Source: an uncultured Aurantimonas sp. (lineage in GTDB: Bacteria; Pseudomonadota; Alphaproteobacteria; Rhizobiales; Rhizobiaceae). From it: a stretch of 64,000 nucleotides of DNA. Within the stretch, counting starts at the first letter, position 1. Each line of letters starts with the position of its first letter. Location of the stretch: NCBI GenBank assembly GCA_947488615.1, contig CANKZU010000013.1, positions 1 through 64,000 of the forward strand, given 5' to 3'. Position numbers and translations under genes: made by a program. Below are positions 7,715 through 17,256 of this stretch, piece by piece. The notes below the pieces were generated by a model. It was not told the DNA's origin. It saw only the letters and a program-made list of their open reading frames with translations, and did no database searches.

Positions 7715-9550
7715 CTAGACCCTGACCTTCACGTAGGAGCCGGGGGCATCCTCGATCGGTTTCAGCTTGCGACCGCCGGGCTTGCGCGCCTTGACGCGAT
7801 TTCCAGCCTTTTCGGCGATCCATTCCTGCCAGTGCGGCCACCACGAACCGGCCGTCTCGTTCGCCGCGAGCAGCCAGTCTTCGTAGCTGGCGGCCTCTTT
7901 CGGCGTCGGTCCGGTCCAGTACTGATATTTCTTCTTACCGGGCGGATTGACGACGCCGGCGATATGGCCGGAGCCGGACAGGACGTAGGTGGCATTCGAA
8001 CCGAAGGCGCGACTGCCGACGAAGACGCTGCGGGCTGGCGCGATGTGGTCCTCCTTGGTGGCCAGATTGTAGATCGGGACGTCGACCGTCGACAGGTCCA
8101 GGCGTTTGCCGTCGATTTCCATCGTGCCGCGTGACAGCCGGTTTTCCAGATAGCAATTGCGCAGATAAAACAGGTGGTTCGTCTTCGGCATGCGGGTGGA
8201 ATCGGCGTTCCAGTAGAGCAGGTCGAACGGCATCGGCTCCTTGCCGCGCAGATAGTTGTTGACGAAATACGGCCAGATCAAATCACCTGACCGCAGCAGA
8301 TTGAATGCAGTGGCCATCTGCGAGCCCTCAAGATAGCCTTTCTTGCCCATCGTGCGTTCCAGCGTCTGCAATTGGGGCTCGTCGACAAAGACTTTCAGGT
8401 CGCCGGCATGGGTGAAGTCGACCTGGGTGGTCAGGAACGTCGCGCTGGCGATGCGCTCGTCGCCGCTGGCTTTCAGATAGGCGAGGGTGGCGGCAAGCAG
8501 CGTGCCGCCGACGCAATAGCCGATCGTGTTGACCTCGCCTACGCCGGTGGCGGCCTCGGCCGTGTCGATGCCGAAGACGATGCCCTCCTCAATGTAATCG
8601 CTCCAGCCCTTCTCCGCCTGCTTGTCGTCCGGGTTGACCCAGGAAATGACGAAGACGGTGTGGCCCTGTTCGACCAACCATTTGATGAAGGATTTTTCGG
8701 GGTTGAGATCGAGAATATAGAACTTGTTGATCCAAGGCGGCACGATGAGGAGCGGCCGCTTGAACACCGTCTCGGTTTGCGGCGTATATTGAATGATCTG
8801 ACAGACGTCGTTCTGCGCCACCACCTTGCCCGGCGTCAGGGCCATATCGCGGCCGACCTCGAACGAGGCGTCGTCGGACTGCCGCAGCCGCAGATTGCCG
8901 CCGCCGGCCGCCATGTCCTCCGCGAACATCTTCATGCCGCGCACGAGGTTTTCCCCGTTCGAGGCGACCGTTTCGCGATAGAGCTCGGGATTGGTGGCGA
9001 TGAAATTGGACGGAGACAGCGCGTTCGACACCTGCTTCATGTAGAAAGCGGCCTTGTGGCGCGTGTGTGGATCCAGACCCTCGGTCTTGTCGACCAGATC
9101 CTCGGCCCATTGCGCGGTCAGGAGATAGGCCTGTTTGACGAAGTCGAAGAACAGGTTGCTGTTCCATTCCGTGTCGGCGAAGCGCTTGTCGCCGGGCTGC
9201 GGCTCGACCGGGCTCAACGCCGTCTCACCGGACATGCGGCGGATCGAATTATTCCAGACGTTCATGTAGCCAGTGAACAGGCTGGATTGTGCCTCGATCG
9301 CTCGACTGGGATCAGTCAGCCAATAGTCGGAGATTTTCGAAAGGGTCTGGACCATTTCGCCCATGGATACAGGACCGGCGTCGAATTCTCCCTTCTCACG
9401 CGGCTCTACCCAGGCCGACGCAGCCTTGCCCAACTGCTCCAGCACTCGCGCCATGTTCAGGGCAAAGGCTTGCGGGTCCTTCACCACGTATTCCTCGCCG
9501 GTGCCGGTCTTGTCGATGCCGCCGAGCTCTGCCGAGCGCTTGGTTGTCAT
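7715..9550 (-). CDS. phaC: Class I poly(3-hydroxyalkanoate) synthase
   Basis: A 611-residue PHA polymerase that joins (R)-3-hydroxyacyl-CoA units into storage granules. The N-terminal domain contains FNLLWNxx-like sequence (FIATNPELYRETVASNGENL). The alpha/beta-hydrolase core has the lipase-like box GYCVGG (catalytic Cys near residue 335), Asp in YNLATKEDHIAP and His in SGSGHIAGVVNPP. PPWINKFYILDLNPEKSFIK is also highly typical. The ATG at 9550 is preceded by AGGAGG with good spacing. No phasin or phaAB genes lie alongside. It is divergent from the lipoprotein and aminotransferase genes. Confidence 0.96.
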   Translation of the reverse strand: MTTKRSAELGGIDKTGTGEEYVVKDPQAFALNMARVLEQLGKAASAWVEPREKGEFDAGPVSMGEMVQTLSKISDYWLTDPSRAIEAQSSLFTGYMNVWNNSIRRMSGETALSPVEPQPGDKRFADTEWNSNLFFDFVKQAYLLTAQWAEDLVDKTEGLDPHTRHKAAFYMKQVSNALSPSNFIATNPELYRETVASNGENLVRGMKMFAEDMAAGGGNLRLRQSDDASFEVGRDMALTPGKVVAQNDVCQIIQYTPQTETVFKRPLLIVPPWINKFYILDLNPEKSFIKWLVEQGHTVFVISWVNPDDKQAEKGWSDYIEEGIVFGIDTAEAATGVGEVNTIGYCVGGTLLAATLAYLKASGDERIASATFLTTQVDFTHAGDLKVFVDEPQLQTLERTMGKKGYLEGSQMATAFNLLRSGDLIWPYFVNNYLRGKEPMPFDLLYWNADSTRMPKTNHLFYLRNCYLENRLSRGTMEIDGKRLDLSTVDVPIYNLATKEDHIAPARSVFVGSRAFGSNATYVLSGSGHIAGVVNPPGKKKYQYWTGPTPKEAASYEDWLLAANETAGSWWPHWQEWIAEKAGNRVKARKPGGRKLKPIEDAPGSYVKVRV

Positions 9551-9733
9551 CGTGCTTTCCTCCTGTCGAGGCTGCCGTTGGTTCTCCGTCCGAGCCTCGC
9601 TACACTGCGTCGCGCCGGTGCATTGTGACCGCACCTTCGTCCATGAACAATCGAGCGGCGGTGTTTTGTAAATGCCGCACCCATAGGATATGACACAGTG
9701 CGCCGTTTCAAGAAGGCCTGATACAGACCTGCG

Positions 9734-10171
9734 ATGATTACGCTTTCAGTTCTTCGGCCGCTTGCGGTCATTGCGGTGCTGTTGCCGGCAGCCGCATGCC
9801 AGTCGATCTTCCCGGACGAGGAGGATCCATCGCTGGCCGCCTTGCGGTCGGCGGCGGCGGCGCCGGTCGCCTCCTCACAGCGGGTCGACGAGGACGGCTA
9901 TCCGCTGTTCGGCGCCTATCCGGACACGGCGGCACCGCAATTGACCGACGCGGAGGTCCGGGCGCAGCAAGCCCGTCTCAATGCGCAAGCCAGCCAGCGC
10001 GCCTCTGCCGCGACCTCGACCAGCTATCCCTCCGACATCGCCCGGCTGGAAGGTGTTCGACGCAAGCAGGCGGCCGATGTCGATGCGGCGCTGGCCGCCA
10101 AGCCGACGCCGAATGCTCAGCCGACACTGAGCCCCGAAGAGGTGCTGCGGCAGATCGAGGCGGGGCAGTAG
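9734..10171 (+). CDS. Small lipoprotein of unknown function
   Basis: A 145-residue protein with a lipoprotein signal peptide: a hydrophobic stretch followed by a lipobox ending AAAC (Cys at residue 22). The mature part is rich in Ala, Pro and Gln with no recognised domain. It contains EDGYPLFGAYPDTAAPQLT and a charged stretch with RLEGVRRKQAADVDAAL. It lies 56 bases upstream of the aminotransferase gene on the same strand and may be cotranscribed. It is divergent from phaC. I recognise no function. Confidence 0.7.
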   Translation: MITLSVLRPLAVIAVLLPAAACQSIFPDEEDPSLAALRSAAAAPVASSQRVDEDGYPLFGAYPDTAAPQLTDAEVRAQQARLNAQASQRASAATSTSYPSDIARLEGVRRKQAADVDAALAAKPTPNAQPTLSPEEVLRQIEAGQ

Positions 10172-10227
10172 ACCCGCCGTTCGCCGCTCCCTTCCCGCAA
10201 CCAGCGCCACGCCGCGGAACGAAAATC

Positions 10228-11445
10228 ATGGAAGAATTTCACAAAGTTCGCCGACTGCCGCCCTACGTGTTCGAGGAGGTCAATCGGCTCAAGGCGGCGG
10301 CGCGCACTAATGGCGCCGACATCATCGATCTCGGCATGGGCAACCCGGACCTCGCAACGCCGAAATTCATCGTCGACAAGCTGTGCGAGGTCATTCGCGA
10401 TCCACGCACCCACCGCTATTCGGCGTCCAAAGGCATCGGTGGCCTGCGCAAGGCGCAGGCGAACTACTATGCTCGCCGTTTCGGCGTGAAGCTCGACCCG
10501 AATACCCATGTGGTCGCCACCTTGGGATCGAAGGAAGGCTTCGCCAACATGGCACAGGCGATCACCGCGCCGGGCGACGTGGTGTTGTGCCCCAATCCGA
10601 CCTATCCGATCCACGCCTTCGGCTTCATCATGTCCGGCGGAACGATTCGGGCGATTCCGGCCAAGCCGGACGCGGATTTCATGGTCGCCATCGACCGCGC
10701 GGTCCGTCATTCGATCCCGAAGCCGATCGCGATCATCCTCAATTATCCAGCCAATCCCACGGCCTTCCAGGCCGACCTCGACTTCTACCGCGAGGTCGTC
10801 GCCTTCGCCCGCAAGCACGAGATCATCGTCCTGTCCGATCTCGCCTATGCGGAGATCTATTTCGATGGCGCGCCGCCGCCGTCCATTCTTCAGGTGGAGG
10901 GGGCCATCGACGTGGCGGTCGAATTCACCTCGATGTCGAAGACCTTTTCGATGCCGGGATGGCGCATGGGTTTTGCCGTCGGCAACGAACGCTTGCTGGC
11001 CGCGCTGGCCCGGGTCAAATCCTATCTCGATTACGGCGCCTTCACCCCGATCCAGGTGGCCGCGACCGCAGCCTTGAATGCCGGCGAGGAAGCCACGCGG
11101 GAGGTGCGGGAGATCTATCACCGGCGCCGCGACGTGCTCGTCGAGTCGTTCACGCGGGCCGGCTGGCCGGTTCCCGCACCGTCGTCGACGATGTTCGCCT
11201 GGGCACCGCTGCCGGCGGCGTATCGCGACCTCGGATCGCTCGAATTCTCCAAGCTTTTGATCGAGAAGGCCGACGTTGCGGTTGCTCCCGGCATCGGCTT
11301 CGGCGAACACGGCGACGAGCATGTGCGTATCGCATTGGTGGAAAACGAGCACCGCATTCGTCAGGCGGCGCGCAACATCCGCCGCTTCCTTGCCAGTGGC
11401 GACGAAGCCGGGCAGAAGGTCGTTTCCCTCGGCGCCCATTTTTGA
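10228..11445 (+). CDS. Class I PLP aminotransferase (AlaC / aspartate-type)
   Basis: A 405-residue fold-type I aminotransferase. It has DLGMGNPDLATPKF near residues 30-45, the PLP-lysine motif SMSKTFSMPGWRMGF (Lys near 240) and the NYPANPTAF substrate/PLP block. Relatives are annotated as LL-diaminopimelate aminotransferase, AlaC-type glutamate-pyruvate aminotransferase or aspartate aminotransferase, so the exact substrates are uncertain. I start at the ATG at 10228 (MEEFHKVRRLPPYVFEE), where family similarity begins; the frame is open much further upstream only because it shadows the lipoprotein gene. It lies directly before hom, fitting a role in the aspartate/alanine family. Confidence 0.9.
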   Translation: MEEFHKVRRLPPYVFEEVNRLKAAARTNGADIIDLGMGNPDLATPKFIVDKLCEVIRDPRTHRYSASKGIGGLRKAQANYYARRFGVKLDPNTHVVATLGSKEGFANMAQAITAPGDVVLCPNPTYPIHAFGFIMSGGTIRAIPAKPDADFMVAIDRAVRHSIPKPIAIILNYPANPTAFQADLDFYREVVAFARKHEIIVLSDLAYAEIYFDGAPPPSILQVEGAIDVAVEFTSMSKTFSMPGWRMGFAVGNERLLAALARVKSYLDYGAFTPIQVAATAALNAGEEATREVREIYHRRRDVLVESFTRAGWPVPAPSSTMFAWAPLPAAYRDLGSLEFSKLLIEKADVAVAPGIGFGEHGDEHVRIALVENEHRIRQAARNIRRFLASGDEAGQKVVSLGAHF

Positions 11446-11479
11446 ACGGCGGTGCTGAAATGACGCGAACAGTCACAAG

Positions 11480-12790
11480 GTGCTCATGAAAAGCCCATTG
11501 CGGCTCGGCCTTGCCGGGCTAGGAACGGTCGGCGCGAGTCTCGCGCGGCTCATCGAGACCAAATCGGATATTTTGGCGAACCGGGTCGGCCGTCCGATCG
11601 AACTGGCCGGAGTTTCGGCGCGCGATCGATCCAAGGATCGCGGATTCGACACATCGCGACTCGCCTGGTTTGATGATCCTGTCGCATTGGCGAAAAACGG
11701 CGACATCGACGTTTTCGTCGAATTGATCGGCGGAGACACAGGCCCGGCATTCGAGGCGGTGACGGCGGCGCTCGGACGGGGCTTGCCGGTGGTCACCGCC
11801 AACAAGGCCTTGCTCGCCCATCACGGCGTGGCGCTCGCCACACTGGCGGCGAAAAACGAGACCGAGATCCTGTTCGAGGCGGCCGTCGCGGGCGGCATCC
11901 CGATCATCAAGACGATGCGCGAGGCGCTGTCGGGCAACGATGTCAGCCGCGTCTACGGCATTCTCAACGGCACGTGCAACTACATGCTGACCCGTATGGA
12001 GAACGAGGGCATCGCGTTCGACGACTGCCTGAAGGACGCCCAGCGGCTCGGCTACGCCGAGGTCGACCCGACCTTCGATATCGGTGGATTCGACGCCGCC
12101 CATAAGCTGGCGATCCTCACCTCGCTCGCCTTCGGTTGCGAGATCGATCTCGACAGCGTCTTCATCGAAGGTATTTCGTCGGTCACCAATGACGACATCG
12201 AAGCGGCGGCGGAACTCGGCTACCGCATCAAGCTTCTGGCGGTGGCGCAACTCACCGAGACCGGGATCGAGCAGCGGGTGCATCCGACGATGATCCCGGC
12301 GCATTCGGCGCTCGCCCAGGTGGACGGCGTCACCAACGCCGTCGCCGTCGACAGCGACCTCCTTGGTTCGATCCTGCTTGCGGGCCCCGGCGCTGGCGGC
12401 GATGCGACGGCCTCGGCGGTGCTTTCCGATATCATGGATGTCGCCGGTGGCGTCCTGCCGCCGACTCTCGGGCTGCCGCCGGCAAAGCTCGTTCCCTACA
12501 AGCGGGCGCGGATGCGCGCTCACGAGGGCGGCTATTACATCAGGCTGTCGGTCTATGACCGGGTCGGCGCCTTCGCCTCGATCGCCCGGCGCATGGCCGA
12601 GAACGAGATCTCGCTGGAATCGATCGTCCAGCGGCGGCGCGAGCCCTCCGCCGACGCGACAACGGCGCCCGTCATTCTCGTCACCCACGAAACCACGGAA
12701 GCCGCCGTGCGCAAGGCGCTGGAGCTCGTCTCCAAGGACGGACATCTCAAGGGTGAGCCGAAGATGATCCGGATCGAGGCGCTGGACTGA
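11480..12790 (+). CDS. hom: Homoserine dehydrogenase
   Basis: A 436-residue enzyme reducing aspartate semialdehyde to homoserine on the way to threonine and methionine. An N-terminal NAD(P) Rossmann motif GLAGLGTVGASLARL (9-23) is followed by VVTANKALLAHHG, the catalytic-domain signature with GILNGTCNYMLTRM, and AQRLGYAEVDPTFDIGGFDAAHK. A C-terminal ACT domain (near 350-425) starts at YYIRLSVYDRVGAFASIA and implies allosteric control, typically by threonine. Two ATGs lie 6 bases apart at 11480 and 11486, and either could be used. It is the second gene of an aminotransferase-hom-glpX-recJ run. Confidence 0.96.
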   Translation: MLMKSPLRLGLAGLGTVGASLARLIETKSDILANRVGRPIELAGVSARDRSKDRGFDTSRLAWFDDPVALAKNGDIDVFVELIGGDTGPAFEAVTAALGRGLPVVTANKALLAHHGVALATLAAKNETEILFEAAVAGGIPIIKTMREALSGNDVSRVYGILNGTCNYMLTRMENEGIAFDDCLKDAQRLGYAEVDPTFDIGGFDAAHKLAILTSLAFGCEIDLDSVFIEGISSVTNDDIEAAAELGYRIKLLAVAQLTETGIEQRVHPTMIPAHSALAQVDGVTNAVAVDSDLLGSILLAGPGAGGDATASAVLSDIMDVAGGVLPPTLGLPPAKLVPYKRARMRAHEGGYYIRLSVYDRVGAFASIARRMAENEISLESIVQRRREPSADATTAPVILVTHETTEAAVRKALELVSKDGHLKGEPKMIRIEALD

Positions 12791-12925
12791 CAGGTACGTG
12801 GTGTCGCGTGACGGCGCGCTCCGCGCCCGGCAGAGCGACGTTGCGTTTTCACAGGTGCAAAGCATATCACGCTTGTAATCCGACGCCGGATCGAATCGGG
12901 TGGGTTGGCCATGAAGGGAGCGGAC

Positions 12926-13912
12926 ATGACCGACAGCAGCGGCGGCGAAACGCTTGATCGGGTTCTCACCCTCGAAATAGCCCGTGTGACCGAAGTGGCG
13001 GCCGTCGCCGCGGCGAATCTGCGCGGACGCGGCGATGAAAAGGCCGCCGATCAAGCGGCGGTCGACGCCATGCGCCGCGAACTCAATACGCTTGCCATCG
13101 ATGGGCTCGTCGTCATCGGGGAAGGCGAACGCGACGAGGCGCCGATGCTGTTCATCGGCGAGGAAGTCGGCACCAAAGACGGCCCTAAGGTCGACATCGC
13201 CCTCGATCCGCTCGAGGGCACGACCGTGTGTGCCAAGAACCTGCCAAACTCGCTGGCGGTGATCGCCATGGCGGTGCGCGGCAGCCTTCTGAACGCGCCC
13301 GACGTCTATATGGAGAAGATCGCCATCGGTCCGGGTTACGACGATGGCATCGTCGACCTGTCCCGTTCGCCGGAGGAAAACCTGCGAGCCCTTGCCAAGG
13401 CCAAGGGTGTGGCGGTCTCGGAAATCACCGCCTGCATCCTCGATCGCCCGCGCCACGCGGCGCTGATCGAAGCGGTGCGCGAGGTGGGCGCCGCGATCCG
13501 CCTGATCGGCGACGGTGACGTGGCCGGCGTGATCCATACGACGGATCCGGAGGAGACCGGCATCGATATCTATATGGGCATCGGCGGCGCGCCGGAGGGC
13601 GTGCTGGCGGCGGCGGCCCTGCGGTGCACCGGCGGCCAGATGCAGGGGCGGCTGCAGCTCAACACGAACGAGAAACGCGCGCGGGCCGAAAAGATGGGCA
13701 TCTCCGATCCGTACAGGGTCTACAGCGCCGAGGAGATGGCAGCCGGCGACGTCATCTTCGCGGCGACCGGAGTGACCGACGGCAACCTCCTGGACGGTGT
13801 TCGCTTCTACCGCGACCGGATCACCACGCACACGCTGGTGATGCGGTCGCACTCGCGCACCATTCGCGAGGTGCGGGCCGAGCATCACGGCCGATCGAAA
13901 TTCGGCCTCTGA
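12926..13912 (+). CDS. glpX: Class II fructose-1,6-bisphosphatase
   Basis: A 328-residue GlpX-type phosphatase removing the 1-phosphate of fructose 1,6-bisphosphate in gluconeogenesis or the Calvin cycle. Metal-site segments are visible: VVIGEGERDEAPML (Glu/Asp cluster), VDIALDPLEGTTVCAK (the DPLEGT signature of this Li+-sensitive phosphatase superfamily) and GIGGAPEGVLAAAALRC. I choose the ATG at 12926 (MTDSSGGETL) because AGGGAG lies 5 bases upstream; in-frame TTG (12905) and ATG (12911) are alternatives. About 135 bp separate it from hom, so it may have its own promoter. Confidence 0.95.
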   Translation: MTDSSGGETLDRVLTLEIARVTEVAAVAAANLRGRGDEKAADQAAVDAMRRELNTLAIDGLVVIGEGERDEAPMLFIGEEVGTKDGPKVDIALDPLEGTTVCAKNLPNSLAVIAMAVRGSLLNAPDVYMEKIAIGPGYDDGIVDLSRSPEENLRALAKAKGVAVSEITACILDRPRHAALIEAVREVGAAIRLIGDGDVAGVIHTTDPEETGIDIYMGIGGAPEGVLAAAALRCTGGQMQGRLQLNTNEKRARAEKMGISDPYRVYSAEEMAAGDVIFAATGVTDGNLLDGVRFYRDRITTHTLVMRSHSRTIREVRAEHHGRSKFGL

Positions 13913-13967
13913 GCAAAAGCTGCCAGCCGGGTTGCAGGTCCGGCCCCGCTTCGCCAGAACAAGCTCC

Positions 13968-15758
13968 ATGGCCACATCTGCTCGCACCTTCCTTGCCGTA
14001 GACCGCTCGATCGGCGGTCGTCGTTGGTTGAACGCCCTCGACGAGCGCGCCGAGGCTTCGGCGCTGAAGATGGCCCAGACGCTGGCGCTGCCTGATATCG
14101 TCTGCCGCGTCCTAGCCGCGCGCGGCGTGGCGGAGGCCGACGCCACCGCGTTTCTCGATCCGCGCATCCGCGACCTGATGCCCGATCCGTCGACCATGAC
14201 GGACATGGAGGCCGCCGCATCGCGCATTGCCGATGCCGTGGAGCGAAAGGAAGCCGTCGCGATCTTCGGCGATTACGACGTCGACGGCGCCGCGTCGTCG
14301 TCGCTCTTGTGGCGCTATCTGAAGCATTTCGACATCGACGCGGCGATCCGCATCCCAGACCGGATTACCGAGGGCTACGGCCCGAATCCGGCCGCGATGC
14401 GGGAACTGGCGGCCGGCGGTGCGACTCTGATCGTTACCGTCGACTGCGGCACCGGAAGTTTCGAGGCGATCAAAGCTGCCCAGAAAGCGGGCGTCGACGT
14501 GGTCGTCCTCGACCACCATCAGACCGGCCCCGAGCTTCCCGACGCCGTGCTGGTCAATCCGAACCGCCAGGACGATTTGTCGGGGCTTGGGCATCTGGCC
14601 GCCGCTGGCGTGGTTTTCATGACGCTGGTCGCGGTTTCGCGGGAATTGCGCCGTCGCGGACGGGCGCAGGCGAGTCTGCCGGACGTCTTTGGCCTGCTCG
14701 ACCTCGTGGCGCTCGCCACCGTCTGCGACGTGGTGCCGCTGGTCGGCCTCAACCGCGCGTTCGTCGTGCAGGGATTGCGGGTCATGCACGGCCAGCGCAA
14801 TCTCGGCCTGGCGGCGCTGGCGCGGGTCGCCCGCCTGTCGGGGCCGGTCGAATGCCATCACCTCGGCTTTCTTTTGGGCCCCCGGATCAATGCCGGTGGG
14901 CGGATTGGCGATGCGTCGCTCGGCAGCCGCCTGCTTTGCCTCGATGATGCCGGCGAGGCGGACGTCCTCGCTGCCCATCTGAGCGTGCTGAACGAAGAGC
15001 GGCAGGCGATGGAGCACGTCATGCTCGAACAGGCCGAAGCCGAGGTCATGGCGGAAATCGGTGGCGGGGAGGGGCCGTCGATTCTGGTTGCCGGATCGCG
15101 GGAATGGCACCCAGGGATCGTCGGATTGCTCGCGGCGCGGCTGAAGGAGCGCCATCGCCGTCCGGCATTCGCCATCGCTTTCGACGGCTCGGGGCGAGGA
15201 ACCGGGTCGGGCCGCTCGATCGGCGGCTTCGATCTCGGCCGGCTGGTGCGCGAGGCGGTCTCGGCTGGCCTGCTGGAAAAAGGCGGCGGGCACGCGATGG
15301 CCGCCGGTATCACCGTTCACAAGGATCGGCTCGGCGATTTCCGGGCGTTCCTCGAGGCCGGCGCAGCGAACGCGGTCGCGGCATTGCGAGAGGGTGAATC
15401 GCTGAAAATCGATGGCGCTGTCAGCGCCGCAGGGCTGACCCCGGATCTCTACGCCACCATCGAGCGGGCCGGGCCTTATGGATCGGGACACGCCGCGCCG
15501 ATCTTCGCGCTCGCCCGGCACCGAATCGCGTCGTCCTCGATCGTCGGCAAGGGCCATGTTCGGGCGACGCTGCGCGGCGCGGACGGAGCCAACGTCCAGG
15601 CCATCGCCTTTAAGGCCGCCGAAACCGATGTGGGGCAGCGGCTTCTGGCGGCGCGGGATCGGCCGATTCATGCGGCCGGCACCTTGTCGCTCGACCGCTT
15701 CCGGGGCCGCGAGGACGTGCGCTTTCGGCTGATCGACCTCGCCGAGGCGTTCGATTGA
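13968..15758 (+). CDS. recJ: Single-stranded-DNA-specific exonuclease RecJ
   Basis: A 596-residue 5'-3' ssDNA exonuclease used in recombination and mismatch repair. It shows the DHH-superfamily motifs: VAIFGDYDVDGAASSSLL (motif I), TLIVTVDCGTG (II), VVVLDHHQTGPELP (DHH) and LVALATVCDVVPLVG (IV). The DHHA1 motif GGGHAMAAGIT lies near 435. A C-terminal OB-like region follows with GHVRATLRG. I use the ATG at 13968 (MATSARTFLAVDRSIGG); the upstream frame is not conserved. It follows glpX by 55 bases, in the same direction. Confidence 0.95.
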   Translation: MATSARTFLAVDRSIGGRRWLNALDERAEASALKMAQTLALPDIVCRVLAARGVAEADATAFLDPRIRDLMPDPSTMTDMEAAASRIADAVERKEAVAIFGDYDVDGAASSSLLWRYLKHFDIDAAIRIPDRITEGYGPNPAAMRELAAGGATLIVTVDCGTGSFEAIKAAQKAGVDVVVLDHHQTGPELPDAVLVNPNRQDDLSGLGHLAAAGVVFMTLVAVSRELRRRGRAQASLPDVFGLLDLVALATVCDVVPLVGLNRAFVVQGLRVMHGQRNLGLAALARVARLSGPVECHHLGFLLGPRINAGGRIGDASLGSRLLCLDDAGEADVLAAHLSVLNEERQAMEHVMLEQAEAEVMAEIGGGEGPSILVAGSREWHPGIVGLLAARLKERHRRPAFAIAFDGSGRGTGSGRSIGGFDLGRLVREAVSAGLLEKGGGHAMAAGITVHKDRLGDFRAFLEAGAANAVAALREGESLKIDGAVSAAGLTPDLYATIERAGPYGSGHAAPIFALARHRIASSSIVGKGHVRATLRGADGANVQAIAFKAAETDVGQRLLAARDRPIHAAGTLSLDRFRGREDVRFRLIDLAEAFD

Positions 15759-16124
15759 ACGTGGGCTATGGCGATGGAAGCATGGAGGGTGGAGCTTTTC
15801 GAGGCGCATGCCTGGCGTCGCGACCTGCCTCGATACGATCTACAATGCCCATCGAGTCGAGCACATTATCGAGAGCGCCCGCGCGACCACATGCGTTGAC
15901 GCCGGCCGAAATGCTTGTCGGCCAAGGGCGAGACGCTCGGCGGACGGCCGCGTGGTCGAAGACGTCGCGGGGCTGGCACGCCGAAAACGCCTGCAAAGAG
16001 CATGTTTCAGTGCTACAGGACATAAAGGCCAGGAATCACGGCCGAGGATTTACTCCATCATCTGGAACACCATCTCCGGTGCGCCGTTGTTCGGGCGTGC
16101 TGAGAACCGGGAACCTAACCGTCG
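15759..16124. other. Intergenic stretch, no gene recognised
   Basis: This 366-base gap between recJ and the desaturase contains several overlapping open frames of about 100 codons on both strands. None has recognisable sequence or a good ribosome-binding site, and their residue make-up looks random. The desaturase promoter is probably near its right end. I see no RNA gene or strong terminator. Confidence 0.5.
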
Positions 16125-17147
16125 ATGAAAACCAATAACCTACCGTCCACGACGGGTGCTCGCGAGCCCGTCTGGCCAAAAGTCCTGTCCAACTACCGCA
16201 AGCCGCGACGGACCCGAAGTGCGATCGAGCTCGCAATCACGCTGGTCCCTTTTGCCCTGCTCTGGGCGCTGGCGTTCGCCGCTGTATCCTACGGGATCTG
16301 GTGGGGACTGCTCCTGATCATCCCGGCGGCCGGTTTTTTGCTGCGGCTGTTCATCATCCAGCATGATTGCGGCCACGGATCATTCTTCGCCCATCGCCAT
16401 TTCGACAATTGGACCGGCCGCGTGATCGGTGTCCTGACCCTGACGCCCTACGATTATTGGCGGCGCATGCATGCCAAGCACCACGCCTCGACCGGCAATC
16501 TCGATGAACGCGGCGTTGGCGACATCATGACGCTGACGGTCGCGGAATATAAGGCCCTGTCGCGTTGGGGCCGGCTGCGCTATCGGCTTTATCGCCACCC
16601 GATCGTGATGTTCGGCATCGGGCCGATCTGGCTCTTCCTGTTCGAGCAACGATTGCCGATCGGGATGATGCGCGCGGGCGCCGAGCCCTGGATTTCGACG
16701 ATGGCGACCAATTTGAGCGTCGTTTTATTGGCGACTGCGATGATCTGGCTCGGCGGCGTCGGACCGTTCTTCTTCGTCCATCTGCCGATCGTCATCCTGG
16801 CGGCCTCGATCGGCGTCTGGCTGTTTTACGTGCAGCACCAATTTGAGGAAACACATTGGTCGCAGGGCTCCGATTGGGAGTTCCAAGAGGCGGCGCTACA
16901 TGGTTCGTCGCACTATGATCTGCCGGCGGTCCTGCGGTGGTTCACCGGCAACATCGGCATCCATCACGTGCATCATCTTGCCAGCCGCGTTCCCTATTAC
17001 CGGCTTCCGGAAATCCTGCGGGATCATCCGGAGCTGAGCGAGGTCGGCCGGATCACCCTGCGCGATAGCCTGCGCAGCGTCCCCCTCGTCCTGTGGGACG
17101 AAACCAGCCGCCGGCTGGTCTCGTTTCGCAAGGCAAGGGCGCTCTAG
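16125..17147 (+). CDS. Membrane fatty acid desaturase
   Basis: A 340-residue integral membrane di-iron enzyme that introduces a double bond into acyl chains of lipids. The three histidine boxes are intact: HDCGHGSFF (near 85), HAKHHAS (near 120) and HHVHHLASR (near 285). Hydrophobic segments at about 40-80 and 175-235 fit the usual four-helix layout. The sequence around the boxes (LTPYDYWRRMHAKHHASTG, FYVQHQFEETHW) matches the DesA/delta-12-like group. Regiospecificity cannot be told from sequence. It is a monocistronic gene, preceded by a long leader. Confidence 0.93.
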   Translation: MKTNNLPSTTGAREPVWPKVLSNYRKPRRTRSAIELAITLVPFALLWALAFAAVSYGIWWGLLLIIPAAGFLLRLFIIQHDCGHGSFFAHRHFDNWTGRVIGVLTLTPYDYWRRMHAKHHASTGNLDERGVGDIMTLTVAEYKALSRWGRLRYRLYRHPIVMFGIGPIWLFLFEQRLPIGMMRAGAEPWISTMATNLSVVLLATAMIWLGGVGPFFFVHLPIVILAASIGVWLFYVQHQFEETHWSQGSDWEFQEAALHGSSHYDLPAVLRWFTGNIGIHHVHHLASRVPYYRLPEILRDHPELSEVGRITLRDSLRSVPLVLWDETSRRLVSFRKARAL

Positions 17148-17256
17148 GACTTGAAGGGCACGCGAGCGGATTGCTCGTCGTATATGCCGCGCGTGGCGAG
17201 GGCCGCCGGACGTCGGCGCGCGGCCTCGGCGTGGTCGCGGCCTGCAGACGGCGGTC

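Noticed and set aside
9796..10227. Upstream extension of the aminotransferase frame
   Set aside because: The extra 144 codons overlap the lipoprotein gene in another frame and lack family similarity. The ATG at 10228 is the proper start.
11519..14227. A 902-codon open frame on the minus strand
   Set aside because: It is antisense to hom, glpX and the start of recJ, all with clear family motifs. Its residue make-up (Arg/Asp/His-rich) is typical of shadow frames in high-G+C DNA.
14112..15809. A 565-codon minus-strand frame
   Set aside because: It is antisense to recJ and has no recognisable domain.
15755..16138. Open frames of 100-127 codons between recJ and the desaturase
   Set aside because: Several frames overlap each other on both strands; none has family motifs or a good ribosome-binding site.
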